From Ashinkailepas kermadecensis (taxonomy: Eukaryota; Arthropoda; Thecostraca; Neolepadidae): a stretch of 64,000 nt of DNA. The notes below the pieces were generated by a model that saw only the letters and a list, made by a program, of their open reading frames with translations, was not told where the DNA came from and did not search any database. The stretch lies in NCBI GenBank assembly GCA_034440615.1, contig JAOTOM010004057.1, positions 151,792 to 215,791 on the forward strand, written 5' to 3'. A program made the translations under genes and the position numbers. Shown in pieces: positions 23,691 through 35,917 of the stretch (the stretch's first letter is position 1; each line of letters begins with the position of its first letter).

Positions 23691-23869
23691 TCCAGTATGA
23701 CAGGGGACTCTCATTTGTGTACAATCCAGGGTGGTGTCTATCCAGTGATATCGTGCTTCAGGCAACGTGACTGTAAGATCGGCGAATGCATTTATTTCGT
23801 CTTTGTAGTACTTCAGCATTTAAAGTCCCTCGTTCTCCGCTGAATAACTAACTCCTAAAAAACTTTTGC

Positions 23870-24086
23870 ACGGCTTTTGTATGGTATGTTATACCTAGAT
23901 ACAATCCATATGGTGTATAACCTTCGAGGTTTTGCCCTATGTGCATGGTGTATAACTGCCCAGTTTATTCACCATATGCATAGTGTGTACACCATATGTA
24001 TGGCGTGCAACCTTCGAGGTTACGCACAATGCGTATGGTGTGTAGCCACAGCGCTGTGTAGCCACAGCGCTGTGTAGCCACAGCGC
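23870..24086. repeat. Degenerate 'atggtgtataaccttcgagg' repeat and 16-bp repeat
   Basis: 'tatggtgt.taaccttcgagg' and variants recur about every 30-60 bases. The right edge has three exact copies of 'tgtgtagccacagcgc' (24038-24085). Confidence 0.65.
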
Positions 24087-25300
24087 ATCAGATGTGCTCA
24101 GCGTCGGTGTGCTGACACGCGCCGTTTGTCAGTAGTTGCCAAACATTATTCAGGGGGCAGGAGGCGGTTGCAACAACTCCCGTGCTCAGGCTAGGGTTAA
24201 GCCATCTGTTAGCCGTAATTGCAGAGCTGCCATTATTTTAAGCAGCGCTGCTTACATTTCCGCGGTGGGCAGGCAAGAGGTTCCAGGGTTGCCACTGATG
24301 ATGGAATATGTCACCTGCATCGTGCACTTCTGCTCGATCCGATATGCACCAGAAGGTATATACTGGCCTTACTGTTCGATCTTACAAGGTACAGTAGTGC
24401 TGGGGAGGATTGTGCTCAGTGTTTCTTTTATCCCGAAGCCTCTTGCCACCCAACCGAAACTAAGGATTCCTCAGTCATGTGACACTCGACAAAAAGCACC
24501 ATTTAGGATTTCCTTGTCTATCTTTCATCGAAAAAGAATAGGCAACACTTAGCGTGCCTGGTGACATCAGGGGTTCCGCGATGAGACAGTACGATCCATC
24601 ATGACTGAACTTGGACAACAGTACGACATTTGGGATGTGGAGCCTGGATGGACCTGCACATTCATGGGAAGCATTCGATTGGGCAAGCATATTCAATTGT
24701 CAATGAAGCTATCCAACAGGGCAGAACGGAGGTCGATCTAAAAGACATGGCAAGAGTTTTCATAAACTGCACCACCAGTAAAAACACAAACAAACAAGAA
24801 CCATTGAATTGAAGAATAATTAAGGATAGCGGAATCAATGACGAATGATGAATGAATGAAACGTGCTACATTAATGAAGTAACGAGCAAGTAAGAATCAT
24901 CATTAACTAATGAGGAACACACGAGTAATAACGATTGCATGGCTGCCACCAAATATGAGACTAATGGAGAAGAGACAAACGAGACTCGTCTCCCCTCAGC
25001 AAGGGGAGACGAGCGGACGATCACGACATCGAAAGGAAAATCAGCGCGCACCGATGCTGCTCACCACTCACCTGGAGTAGGCGATGTCGCGAGTGAACGC
25101 TGCTGCTGATCAGCACCGACTGATGCATCACCTGGCGACCCGCCGACCTCACCTGTCGAGGTGGTAGCGCCTGAGTTGCGGCCGGCCGCCACCAGGTGGA
25201 CGTGGCTCGGACAGCGACGCGCCGGTCTCCTGCCGGTGCCCCCCGTTGGGCGGCACAATTCGACTGGCGAGCTGCTATTGTTCCTCTAATGTTTGAGAGC
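24087..25300. other. Non-coding stretch, nothing recognised
   Basis: The longest open frame, 138 codons at 24136-24552 (+), has no domain, signal sequence or exon boundary I recognise and is regarded as chance. Confidence 0.4.
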
Positions 25301-25307
25301 TCGGTTT

Positions 25308-25478
25308 TGCTGTGTCGGAATCCGTGGTGCCCCACAGCTGGGCCCGGTCGGGTGTCACACCAGGCGTGTGTACTGACCGAGCTGAGGCAGCGCTTCCGAT
25401 GGTCGCCGTGCGGAGACAGCCGGCTGTACTGTGTCGGAACCCGTGGTGCCCCACAGCTGGTCCCGGTCAGGAATCACT
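25308..25478. repeat. Direct duplication, about 120-bp offset
   Basis: 'ctgtgtcggaa.ccgtggtgc' with 'cccacagctgg.cccggtc' occurs near 25311 and 25429. Each copy is about 45 bp. Confidence 0.75.
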
Positions 25479-25781
25479 CGATAGGATGCCCTGCCTTAAC
25501 CTGCCGGTTCATGCTTTGCAATTTATCCCGTGAGTCGGCATAAACACCTGGCTTAGACATTTGAGAATGGGTACATTGTGTCAAAGAAATGGCGTGCTTC
25601 ACTCTAGTATCACTGGGAAATGTAGCAAGGGCACACACTTGCCATGCCAGAGCACCATTATCAGATGTCTGAGGGCTCACTGGGTGAGCCGTGAGGCGCA
25701 CCGATAATCAAACAGGAGCACCGATAGCAGGAAAAGAGGCGCTGATCGCAGGCCAGGTGGCAGTGATGTCCCCATGTGTGA

Positions 25782-26035
25782 GTAACACGCGCACTGGACA
25801 GGGATCAGCTGAAATCGGCCCCCACCCCCACAACTATAGTCAATTATGAACGCCAGGAACATCAAATTTGCAGGGTAGCTGAAGGCTGTAGGGAATTCTC
25901 TGATGTGCTCATTTGGTGACCAAACGGCAATTCGTTCGAGATGAAATAAACTCAAATTTGTTGACGCTTGTCGTTTTTGCGATTTGGCGTCATTTGTGTA
26001 TCTAATGTGCATGTTTCGTGGGAAATATGGCACGT
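25782..26035 (+). mobile_element. Possible diverged relative of the TA-flanked MITE
   Basis: TA-ACACGCGCACTGG at 25782 resembles the terminal repeat of the MITE copies. Downstream 'aatttgcagggtagctgaag' is similar to 'aatttgaagggtagattatg' of copy A, at a comparable distance. The other end is not found, so this is a fragment or an uncertain match. Confidence 0.3.
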
Positions 26036-26429
26036 CTAAACATAACCAATACAGTTGACCCAGCTTACAACAAAGGAAACCGTCAAGCAGGATCAGTTGA
26101 CCTCAGGTCACGCATGTATTATCAATCGACGCATGACACATTTGATCGAAGCGTATTTTGGTGACTTACGGCTGAATAACATCTTTGCACTCATATTCAC
26201 TCATTATCTCAATTCGGTTTGCCAAATGCAAAGCAAATGAAAAACGTTGCAGCTATTTTCAGTGAGATCATCTTGGGTCATCGTACATTGCTAGCACTGT
26301 AATGTGTTCAGATAACGGGCCTGGTGTTCTGGGATATATTGTCATTTGTCGGTATCATGATCTCCCCAGCTCTCATATTTTCAGGCACTGTTGCTTGTTA
26401 CGAGACACGGCGCGCTTAGGAGGGCCCAT

Positions 26430-27015
26430 GTGCTTTCTTGGCCTCTGTACTTTCAGAGCCCCGCCGGATTGATGTGGGGTCCCAGACTCAAATGTTTGGG
26501 GCCCAGCTCGACTTATGGGGGAGGGGCTGCGGTGCGAATTCTTGGGGTTTCAGTGCGATTTTTCATGCCCAGGCACGAAGTTCCGGGGCTCCGACACGAG
26601 TTGACAGGTCCAGACGCAATCTTTCGGGACCTCTGCTGACTTTTGTATGAGTCCTGGTCGCTTTTCCGTGACCAGGCGTGACTTCCGAGCTCTGCTGTGT
26701 TGATATGGGATCCCGGCGAAAATTTATGTGGCCCCAGTGCGATTTGGGGGGTCCGTCGCGAATTTGTTTTGGGCCTGGAGCAATTTTCGGGCCCCGGTGT
26801 GGTTTTCGGGTCTCGGCGCGAGTTCTCCGGGCTCTGCTGTATTTAGTTAGGCCCCGGGCGCGAATTTATGGGGCTCCGACCGGAGTTTTGCACACATCGC
26901 GATTTTTGGGACAACGGCGCATTCTATGGGTGCGCAACCTATGTTTTGCGCACATCGCAATTTTTCCGAACCCATTGCGCGATTCTTGGGGGCCCACCAC
27001 CTTTCAGGAGGGCAT
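26430..27015 (+). repeat. Degenerate array, about 21-bp period
   Basis: Successive units such as 'ggccccagtgcgatttgggg', 'gggccccggtgtggttttc', 'gggtctcggcgcgagttctcc' and 'ggccccgggcgcgaatttatg' run 19-23 bases. Each has a G/C half and an A/T half. Identity between neighbours is low but the period persists for nearly 600 bases. The same kind of unit recurs at 23085-23690 (reverse), 30560-30890 and at the window's right edge. Confidence 0.6.
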
Positions 27016-27220
27016 CTTCCCCTTTGCCCCTTCCTCCCTTTGCTTTACGTGTGTGGTAATAATGAAATTTACCATTTATTAATCACATAACAGCAAGAAT
27101 ATGCTGCTGGCACATATGGAGACATCTGAATCTGAATCTGAATCTGAATCTGGATACATCTGAAGTGGCCTTGTATGACTAATACGTGCATACACACTAT
27201 ATGCAGATATAACTATATAT

Positions 27221-27433
<213 letters not shown>

Positions 27434-27439
27434 TGGTTA

Positions 27440-28170
27440 GGATGGAATGACAAATTGGTCATTCGACGTTGCTTGTTGTGCGGTATCTGAAAGTTGAGAA
27501 TTCGAGGGGAAAAATTGGACGGTCGAAGGTCAAGCTGATTTTCTTCGGTCGCCTCGCATATTTTTCGTTTTCGCCCAAGCTTACCCAGATCCACTATCAA
27601 GCCCGTGGTGAATCCTCGAAAAACATTGCATTCCGGGACATGTCAATGTCAAACCTCAGGTCAAAGATTAGCTACATTTTTTGAAGTTCACGCGCTTCGT
27701 CGTTATGGCTTCCATTTCCATAAAGTGGGTGTCATTCGACTTGTCTTGGGGTACTCTAGCAGCATGTAAAAACCAAGTTAAGTTTCAAGGTCAAAGGTAA
27801 AACTGAAGTTTCGGTCGCTGCGCATTCTTTTTCGTGTTCGCCCAAACCTACTCAAATCTGGCCTACCCAAATCTGGCATCAAGCAATAGCCCGTGATGTC
27901 GAGCCCGTGATGCGATATCCCGTTCGACGTCCTCGCACTTCGTCACAATGGCTTCACTTTCCATAAGGTGAACATCATTCGACGTGCTGTGAGGTACTCT
28001 AGCAAACTGTTCAGAAATCAACGTAATTTTCGAGGTCAAAGGTCAAACGTATTTCTTAAAACGTAAACATCGAACGTCGAACGCCTTGCGTTTCATTAAT
28101 TTCTCTCAAAGCCCCCAACTTTGGTATCAAGCGATAACCCGTGGACAACCCTTGAGTACCACTTCAACCG
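27440..28170 (+). repeat. Degenerate tandem repeat, about 250-bp unit, three copies
   Basis: 'tccataa.gtg..catcattcgac' with '.ggtactctagca' and 'aaggtcaaaggt' recurs near 27717 and 27962. A more diverged first copy starts near 27450. Each unit also holds 'ttcggtcgc..cgcat.tttt' and 'cgttttcgcccaa'. No coding signal is seen. Confidence 0.6.
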
Positions 28171-29058
28171 AGACTAGCTACGAACCTGTGGCACGGGGCA
28201 AGAAGTTTCCCATAGAACCGTTAGTCAAGCAAAAGCATCTGACTAATCTACTCTAATCCCTAATCCATAATCAGCCTATTTTGGATCTGATATCCTGCCA
28301 AGACTGTCCAGCCCGTTCGATCAAGATCGCCGGAGAGGCTTCAGTTATCACACATGGCTTTACCAAATCTTTTGGCATGACGAATATACTTGTCGTATCT
28401 TGAATGAGACACAGCAACCCAAAAGAAACTGATCAAGTTCACATCGTCTTTTATATCAAAGTGATAGAATATGCAGATATTCGATGCCTCCGAGTTTCGA
28501 CAGTCCGGATGTATGGGTTTATGTCAGATCTCTACAGGCTCAGATCGCTGCTCCAGAGTGGAACGTCGAATGCCACAAGCGGTCCGTTGTAGTTTAACAA
28601 AAAGACACAGACAAAGCAAAACACAAATGCGTAGTGAGACAACTGCTCCCGCTCATCCCACATTAAAATCTCATCTGTCTGGTCTGCAAAAAGACAAAGA
28701 TATTCCATAATGATAGAGAAATGGTGTACGTAGTTGTTAAAAACATATTAGGGAATTTATAGGGGTATAACTAACTATGCATTTTCACAAAATGAGTGTG
28801 TTGGGACAACCAACCTGATCGGAAGGAGCTGTGTTCTTCCTAGCTGTACAGCGAGCTCTAGCTTTGCAGTCACAGCTCCACGGCTGGAGCAGATCTTGCA
28901 CCAGCTGCACAGGATTGCTGTCGAACACGACACCGGGAAACGCTGGCAACTGCCACAATATGGTGACTGGTGCTACTTCACGGAGTTCTATCGTGATATC
29001 GATCCGCGGCTGCAGGGCAAAAGAGTGGCCCTCATCCTGCAAGCTTTTGTCTACCCCT
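28171..29058. other. Non-coding stretch, nothing recognised
   Basis: Only short open frames with no recognisable product. Confidence 0.4.
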
Positions 29059-29059
29059 G

Positions 29060-29250
29060 AGTAGGCCCGAATGGGAGAGAGTATCCCTATTTCGGCATCT
29101 GATACTGTTCCTGGTGGGAGAGTATCCCCTTATCCAGTCATCTGGTGTGGCTCTTGGTGGGAGTGCGTCCCTTACCCTGTCATCTGATACAGCTCCTGGT
29201 GGGAGAGAGTACCCCTTACTCCGGCATCTGTTACCACTGATGTGGATGTG
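29060..29250. repeat. About 50-60-bp degenerate repeat, 3-4 copies
   Basis: 'ggtgggagagagtatcccct' and 'catctgatac.g.tcctggtg' alternate with variable spacing near 29071, 29110, 29155 and 29198. Confidence 0.65.
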
Positions 29251-29889
29251 ACTTATCTTGTCCACAGGAATGTGCACCGGCAAAGTTATTCAGGACTAAT
29301 GATACGTCTATTGGTGACGCGATTCAATGAGATTACTTATGAAACGAGTCCACGTGACGAGCGTACGAGCGCATTCAAGTCGAAATGAATGCATTCGGCT
29401 TTTGTGCACAAGCTCCGGATGGCAAATGAGCGATGAAAAAGCGTTCTTCAACAGGACGCTGCTCGCTTTAATGAAGCGAATCCTGAATATATTGTTACAG
29501 CGATTTCGCTATCAAGTGCTCGCCGTGGCAGTGCAGATTATACGCCAGGCGCAGATCACACCATTCCTCGACTGCATACGAAATAAATACATGGATGCAC
29601 CCAGTGGAGTTGTTTTGTATATTTTTCGAGAGACATGTGACCCCCAATGATAAATTTTGTCATCCAATAGTGAATGTGTCCCCTAATATCAAATGAAAAT
29701 GGGCAAGCAGCAAAAAGCATAAAACTACGGGCTACGATCGGAGCGGGAGCGCTGATGGTTCCACCAATGGTCCCACCGATGGCCCTGTCGAAGGTCCCGC
29801 CGATGGTCCCGCCGATGGCCCTGGAACTAGTGGCGTCCGCCCGTTCACTCTGGTGATCTGTCGCTCAGGACGGTTTCCAGGCGAGTGGC

Positions 29890-30440
29890 CGCCACCGCTA
29901 AACTTCCACAATACCCTGTTGTGTCGCCAGCGTACTGGTGTCAGGAAATACTGCGCCGACTGGCACCGTCTGCGCTGCTGAGTATCCTGCCGCCATTGCT
30001 GACACCAGGCTTGAAGCCCAGGCTTCCAGGAATCTGTCAGCTGCGGTGGCCAGTTGGCTCAGAGGAGCTTCCTCTGACAGCAGCGATTATGCTGCCCAAG
30101 CTCCCTGCGGTAGCCGTTGAAGAAATATTCTTCAACAGATCACGGACGTGTTGAGCATCTCCTGCTGTACCCAGTTCGGAGTGCATCCGCAGGAGCAGCT
30201 GGAACGGCTTCTGGTCTCCGGGATGCTGACGGGGCAATGGGGCTTCCAGAAGGGCCGCTCGCGATTGCGCCAACTTACGCCTCAGGGTGGCAATAAGGGC
30301 CACGAAACTGGGCGTCTGGGCCGTGATAACGTCCGCACCTGCGTGGTGATGGACGCCGAAAGGCTTCCCACCAGCAGGTCCAACTTAGTGCTGTCTTCTT
30401 GGATTCCAGCCACCCGAAACGCACAATCCGTCTGCGTCGG
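29890..30440 (-). pseudogene. gag: Decayed Ty3/gypsy-type gag (capsid) fragment
   Basis: Read on the minus strand from 30440, the frame gives 'FRVAGIQEDSTKLDLLVGSL'. After a one-base shift near 30331-30336 it gives 'PSFVALIATLRRKL', then 'HPGDQKPFQLLLRMHSELG' and 'HVRDLLKNIS' to about 30120. This order matches the capsid region of Ty3/gypsy (Metaviridae-like) Gag, where a 'GI..D.TK...V...L' start is followed by a helical part with 'GD.KP..LLR.M..L'. Below 30037 the frame hits a stop, and the remaining text to about 29890 is only weakly related. No zinc knuckle, protease or polymerase and no LTRs are seen. It is a dead, isolated fragment. The assignment is from motif memory and needs a profile search. 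Confidence 0.5.
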
Positions 30441-30559
30441 CTAGAGGTATGTCTTCTCCGGAGAAAGGAGAAAACTGATTTTTTTTCTCGGGAAAACAGG
30501 AAAACAAAACAAGCTTCGAGAAAAAAAGGGACCTCCTCTGAATTGTTGGCAACCCCGGC

Positions 30560-30890
30560 ACGGGAGTGATTCTTGGGACCTTGGCGCCCCAATTGTGTGT
30601 TCCACAACGATTTTGGGACATAGCACTTTTTCTGGATCCTACGCGACTAAAAAAAAATCCTGGCGCCATTTTTGGAGCTCCAGAACGATTTTCCGTGCAT
30701 GAACATTCATGATTTCAGAGCCCCGGCTTATTTTTGGGGAGGCGGCTTCATTTGTTTCGGGTCCCGATTCGAGTTTTGGGGCTCGCTGCATTTACTTGAG
30801 GCCCCGACGAGTATTTTGGGGGTATGTAGACGGGAATTATGGGGTCCCAGTGCGATTCTGATACTCCTAAGCAAGATGTTTTGGGCCAAG
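30560..30890 (+). repeat. Degenerate array, about 21-28-bp period
   Basis: Units such as 'cagagccccggcttatttttggg', 'gggtcccgattcgagttttg' and 'gaggccccgacgagtattttg' recur with a G/C half then an A/T half. It is of the same type as 26430-27015. Confidence 0.5.
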
Positions 30891-30897
30891 GCGGCAG

Positions 30898-30898
<1 letters not shown>

Positions 30899-30983
<85 letters not shown>
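30899..30983. repeat. (TA)n microsatellite
   Basis: About 85 bases of pure TA, followed by a T run. Confidence 0.95.
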
Positions 30984-30992
<9 letters not shown>

Positions 30993-31065
30993 TATGTATA
31001 ATTATATTTACGGTGATACCTGTAGCAGTCAACATCTCCCACACGGTGGCAGGCTGGTCATTCTC

Positions 31066-31069
<4 letters not shown>

Positions 31070-31142
<73 letters not shown>
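31070..31142. repeat. Compound (CA)n(TA)n microsatellite
   Basis: A CA tract at 31070-31098 runs directly into a TA tract to 31142. Confidence 0.95.
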
Positions 31143-31145
<3 letters not shown>

Positions 31146-31552
31146 GCGATAATTGCGTGTTGCACCATCCTTCTCCCTGCCATGACTGCATTATCGAAGC
31201 CATCCAAATCACTTCCAACGTGCAGAAATGTCACGTCCTCACGGGGTGTCCCGTGCGCCACACAAAAACCTCCCATCCCGCGGAAAAGGGGCCGACCAGA
31301 GGCGGCTGTCGGAGTGAGTCAGGCCGACCGGCATGACCAGCTTCCCCCTTCAAGGTCGCCGGTTGGCCGGCCGGCCGTCGGCCGCCGCCGACGGTGGCCC
31401 GTGGCCCAGCGAGCGTTGACCGCCAGCAGACTGCCAGACGGGCCGCCACGTCTTTGTCTCACGGGCTGGCGCCGACGCGACGCACCTACCGAGGGTGCCG
31501 AGGCCGCCAAATAGCCAATCGAAGTGCGGCATGACATGGGCAGGGTGACGGA

Positions 31553-32782
31553 ACCTCAGCATCGCACCGATAGCGTGGTAGCGTTCCAGCATCGCGCCGA
31601 TAGCATGGTAGCGTTCCAGCATCGCGCCGATAGCATGGTAGCGTTCCAGCATCGCGCCGATAGCATGGTAGCGTTCCAGCATCGCGCCGATAGCATGGTA
31701 GCGTTCCAGCATCGCGCCGATAGCATGGTAGCGTTCTAGCATCGCGCCGATAGCATGGTAGCGTTCCAGCATCGCGCCGATAGCATGGTAGCGTTCCAGC
31801 ATCGCGCCGATAGCATGGTAGCGTTCCAGCATCGCGCCGATAGCATGGTAGCGTTCCAGCATCGCGCCGATAACATGGTAGCGTTCCAGCATCGCGCCGA
31901 TAGCATGGTAGCGTTCCAGCATCGCGCCGATAGCATGGTAGCGTTCCAGCATCGCGCCGATAGCATGGTAGCGTTCCAGCATCGCGCCGATAGCATGGTA
32001 GCGTTCCAGCATCGCGCCGATAGCATGGTAGCGTTCCAGCATCGCGCCGATAGCATGGTAGCGTTCCAGCATCGCGCCGATAGCATGGTAGCGTTCCAGC
32101 ATCGCGCCGATAGCATGGTAGCGTTCCTAGCATCGCGCCGATAGCATGGTAGCGTTCCAGCATCGCGCCGATAGCATGGTAGCGTTCCAGCATCGCGCCG
32201 ATAGCATGGTAGCGTTCTAGCATCGCGCCGATAGCATGGTAGCGTTCCAGCATCGCGCCGATAGCATGGTAGCGTTCCAGCATCGCGCCGATAGCATGGT
32301 AGCGTTCTCAGCATCGCGCCGATAGCATGGTAGCGTTCCAGCATCGCGCCGATAGATAGTAGCATGGGTAGCGTTCCAGCATCGCGCCGATAGCATGGTA
32401 GCGTTCCAGCATCGCGCCGATAGCATGGTAGCGTTCTAGCATCGCGCCGATAGCATGGTAGCGTTCCACCATCGCGCCGATAGCATGGTAGCGTTCTAGC
32501 ATCGCGCCGATAGCATGGTAGCGTTCCAGCATCGCGCCGATAGCATGGTAGCGTTCCAGCATCGCGCCGATAGCATGGTAGCGTTCCAGCATCGCGCCGA
32601 TAGCATGGTAGCGTTCTAGCATCGCGCCGATAGCATGGTAGCGTTCTAGCATCGCGCCGATAGCATGGTAGCGTTCCACCATCGCGCCGATAGCATGGTA
32701 GCGTTCTAGCATCGCGCCGATAGCATGGTAGCGTTCTAGCATCGCGCCGATAGCATGGTAGCGTTCCACCATCGCGCCGACG
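31553..32782. repeat. 30-bp minisatellite, about 41 copies
   Basis: The unit 'agcatcgcgccgatagcatg' + 'gtagcgttcc' repeats exactly every 30 bases over 1.2 kb. Variants are few ('gttctagc', 'gttccacc', a 'taacatgg', and short indels near 32128, 32308 and 32353). Left to right, the 'ttctagc' and 'ttccacc' variants become commoner. All minus frames are open over long parts (repeated MLERYHAIGA, GTLPCYRRDA or NATMLSARCW), which is a consequence of the 30-bp period. Confidence 0.97.
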
Positions 32783-33735
32783 GGGCATGGACAGTGCCGA
32801 CATCACTGCTGTAAATCTGAGTATCGCATTCCCTCTATCACTTCCAGTCGCAGTTATATTTGGGTCGGTTTTATTTGTGTTTTGCATATGCCATTCATAT
32901 TGCTCCCGTACCTTGGCAATTGGTCGGGTATATTCTTTTCCATAAATTGTGTCCTCTTGCTTATTTTCGGGAGACGGTAGGAAGCTAGGCCGGAGACCTG
33001 AACGAACAACAGGCAATGAACAATGATACAACAATTGCATAAACAAATCCTACTTGATATACTTGATGTGTTCCCTACACCAGGTGAACGCACCACGAAA
33101 ATCCTTATTCTTGTGCAGCTTTATTCGGTTAAAGTTAGGCTTGTAATAATAATAACAAATATGTTCTACAGCGTAATAAAGTGTCCGAATATCAGTCATT
33201 CAATAAGCAATCTTCGGGACAATACTGTTCCGTCGGGCTGGCAGTACGAACAGTTCCATCGGGCTGGCAGGTACACGAGTAATTTCAATTATTTCCCCAC
33301 AAGGAAAATATTTTGATGGCGGTACCATTGTGTTGCTCTGAATAATGTGACCACCTCCAATATACTAATGTTCCCTAACAAACTATAATTTTTAAAACGC
33401 AATGAAAATTAGGAGAAAGTACCAGGTAAACTGTTGTTGCGGTGATAGCCGTTTTATATGGCAATCGTTTACCTTGCTTGCTTATGTGGCGGAACGTCCG
33501 AATTTAAGAGGATGGTGAGGCACAGGACATTTTTTGTGTCGATTATTTCCAGTCAACGCCATAGAGCCAAAGCCATGTTGTCGGATTTAAGCGGAGAGTC
33601 GTGCTTCGGAGCCCCCACCCGATTTCGCCGCGTATGATTACATGTGCAGTGACTATTTGTTGTGTCGCAGTTGTTGGAAGTGTAGGAATCAATACAACAT
33701 TTAGTCCAACTTTTGTTAAAGGGTTTTTACTGAGT
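32783..33735. other. AT-rich non-coding stretch
   Basis: No recognisable gene, RNA or mobile element before the CR1 copy that starts near 33740. Confidence 0.4.
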
Positions 33736-34231
33736 TCAGGATCTTCCTAGATGAAATCCACTGGAAAGAGTTATTGATGGTTTTAGATGCTTATGCAATG
33801 TGGAGAGTGGTAAAAGGCGCAGTGTTTCAAAATCAGGATAGGTTAATTGCTAATAGGTAAATTCGAATAAACAAGGTTAAGCACCTTTCGTGGCTGGCTA
33901 TGGAAGTAAAACAATTACTGGGGTCAACGAAGCAGACATTTAAGAAACTGAAAGATCCTAACTCTGAGTAAACTCTAGAATTATATAGAATAGCCAGAAA
34001 TAACGTTGGGAGGCGTGTTAGGGCATCTAAAAGACTGGCTGAAATCAAATTAGCTCGAAAATGTTCAGCAGGTAATGCTAAAGGGTACCTTAGCTTCTAC
34101 AACTTGAAGTCTAAGAAGTGTAGTTATGGCCACTGGAAGTAGATTGTAAAATAGTGGTTGATGATTGTGATATAGTGGAGTCCCTAAGCAAATAGTTATT
34201 ATCAGTCATTACTAAAGAAAACTCTGATACA

Positions 34232-34552
34232 TTGGAAACAACCGAAAGTTATGCCATGGCAGGAGATAGGTTGAAGTATCTTACAATAACTACAGAAGCT
34301 GTAGAAAAGCAGCTCCAGAATATAAAACCTAACACAGCTTCTGGACCAGATGATATATATGCCATGATCTTAGTGGAGTGTGCTAAAGCATTGGCAGTTC
34401 CCCTAGGTACCATTTTAAGGCTTTCTATGGAGTTTCTGAAGTACCTGAAGATCGGCGAAATGCAAATGTACCGATTTTCAAAAATGGAAGTACGAAATGT
34501 GTCGGAAACTACAGGCCAGTTATTTTTCCTCAAATATTTGCAAGGTATTTGA
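34232..34552 (+). pseudogene. CR1 reverse transcriptase fragment (fingers region)
   Basis: This is the longest surviving open piece of the CR1 ORF2. It reads 'AVEKQLQNIKPNTASGPDDI', then 'ECAKALAVPLGTILRLSMEF'. It corresponds to the conserved 'L..LK..KA.GPD.I....LK..A..L..PL..IF..S' segment before RT motif 2. Frame is lost near 34440, where 'GEVP.D' continues in another frame ('IFKNGS', 'GNYRPV'). Confidence 0.65.
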
Positions 34553-35722
34553 GATTTTTAAAAAAAACTGGTAAAACAGAAGGTCCAGACTCATCTAGAT
34601 AGGCGCAACCTTTTAAGGGATACTCAACAAGGATTTCTATCCGGCAGATCTTGTTGAATTAGCCTACTGGAGTTAATGGAGTATGACACGAGAGAAGTAC
34701 ACAAAGCAGGATAGATGTTGTCTACTTATACTTTAGCAAAGCCTTTGATAAAGCTTCACATAGGCATCAAGTTCATCAACTAGAGCATCATGGAATTGAT
34801 GGAAAAGTTATCGGTTGGATTGAAGCATAGTTCAGGGAACGGAGACGGAGGATAGTGTTAAATGGGTGCAAATCGGAATGGAAGGATATTCTGAATGGAA
34901 TGGCAGGGCTCTGTCCTAGGTCCACTTCTCTTCATCACCTTGGGAACAACATTGGGGTAGGGCTGAGGAACATGGTGTTAAAATTTGCTTAATACATCAA
35001 GCTGGTAGGAGGGCTAACAATAGCAATATATCTAGTAATATTCGACTAGACTCTGAGGACCAAAGAAGAGTGGGCTGGTCAACGGCAGATGTCTTTCCAC
35101 CATGAAAAGTGTAAAGTTATGTGCCTGGGGTCAGGAGATGAGACATTGGAATGCACAACGGGAGGTAGGGAACTGGATGTTATTAAAGAGTAAAGAGACT
35201 TAGGTGTGTTAGTTTGAAATGACCTCAAAGCAGAAAGAAAATGTACCTCAGCTAGGGCAATAGGGCAATCAGAATGCTGGGAATAATTAACAGGAGCGTA
35301 AGGTATAAAAGTAAGGAAGTCATGAAAAAATTGTACCTAGGCCATGTACGACCCACTTCGAATATTCTGTGCAGGCATGGAGCCCTTACTTAGAAAGAGG
35401 TATAGACATGCTAGAAAGAGTGCAGCACAAAGCCACTAGACTCATCAGTGGACTAGGTAGCTTTATGGTAAGGGCTATGGAGACAGGCTTATGGCGTTAG
35501 ATATGTACTCATTCAAGTATAGGAGATTAAGGGGTGATATGATAATGAGATGTGGTGATGTGATACGCGTAAAATCGTTAAAGGGTTAGATTATGTCAAT
35601 TTGAATGATGTTCTTTTATTCAGAGTATCACATATGGGTTATGATTTCAGGTTGGACAAGTCAAGGTGTAGGACAGTTAAGCGCTAAAAGGTTTTCAGTC
35701 AAAGCGTGGTTGATCATTGCAA

Positions 35723-35917
35723 TAGGCTGCCTGCTTGGTTGGTTGGTTGGTTATTGGTTTTACGACACGTCGACCGTTGAGTCATATTGCGTCGCCAATC
35801 TCTCACGCCGATTGGTTGCGGGCGAAGAGTAGCGACAGGTGAGACTTGAACCCACAACCTTTCGATTGTGAGACGAGCATCTTACCCCTAGACCACTCGT
35901 CCCCTAGGCTGCCTGCT
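35723..35917 (-). mobile_element. tRNA-derived SINE with perfect 13-bp target duplication
   Basis: TAGGCTGCCTGCT occurs at 35723-35735 and again at 35905-35917. Between them lies a 169-bp insert. On the minus strand it starts with a tRNA-like head (GGGGACGAGTGGTCTAGGGG, A box about 35895-35885, B box GGTTCAAGTCT at 35853-35843). It ends in an (AACC)n-type tail (AACCAACCAACCA at 35736-35748). Removing the insert and one duplication restores the CR1 reading 'VDHCNRLPADVV'. The head resembles tRNA-Val with a CAC anticodon, but its acceptor stem does not pair properly. It is therefore a SINE head rather than a working tRNA gene. Confidence 0.85.

Noticed and set aside
24136..24552. 138-codon plus-strand open frame
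   Set aside because: No domain, signal or splice context, and within the chance range.
31350..33046. Open frames of 250-436 codons on the minus strand (repeated MLERYHAIGA and related text)
   Set aside because: They come from the 30-bp period of the minisatellite, which keeps every frame open where the unit lacks stops. No domain or start context supports a gene.
35830..35904. Functional tRNA-Val gene on the minus strand
   Set aside because: A and B boxes are good and the T-stem pairs, but the acceptor stem and part of the anticodon stem do not. It is the head of a SINE bounded by target duplications.
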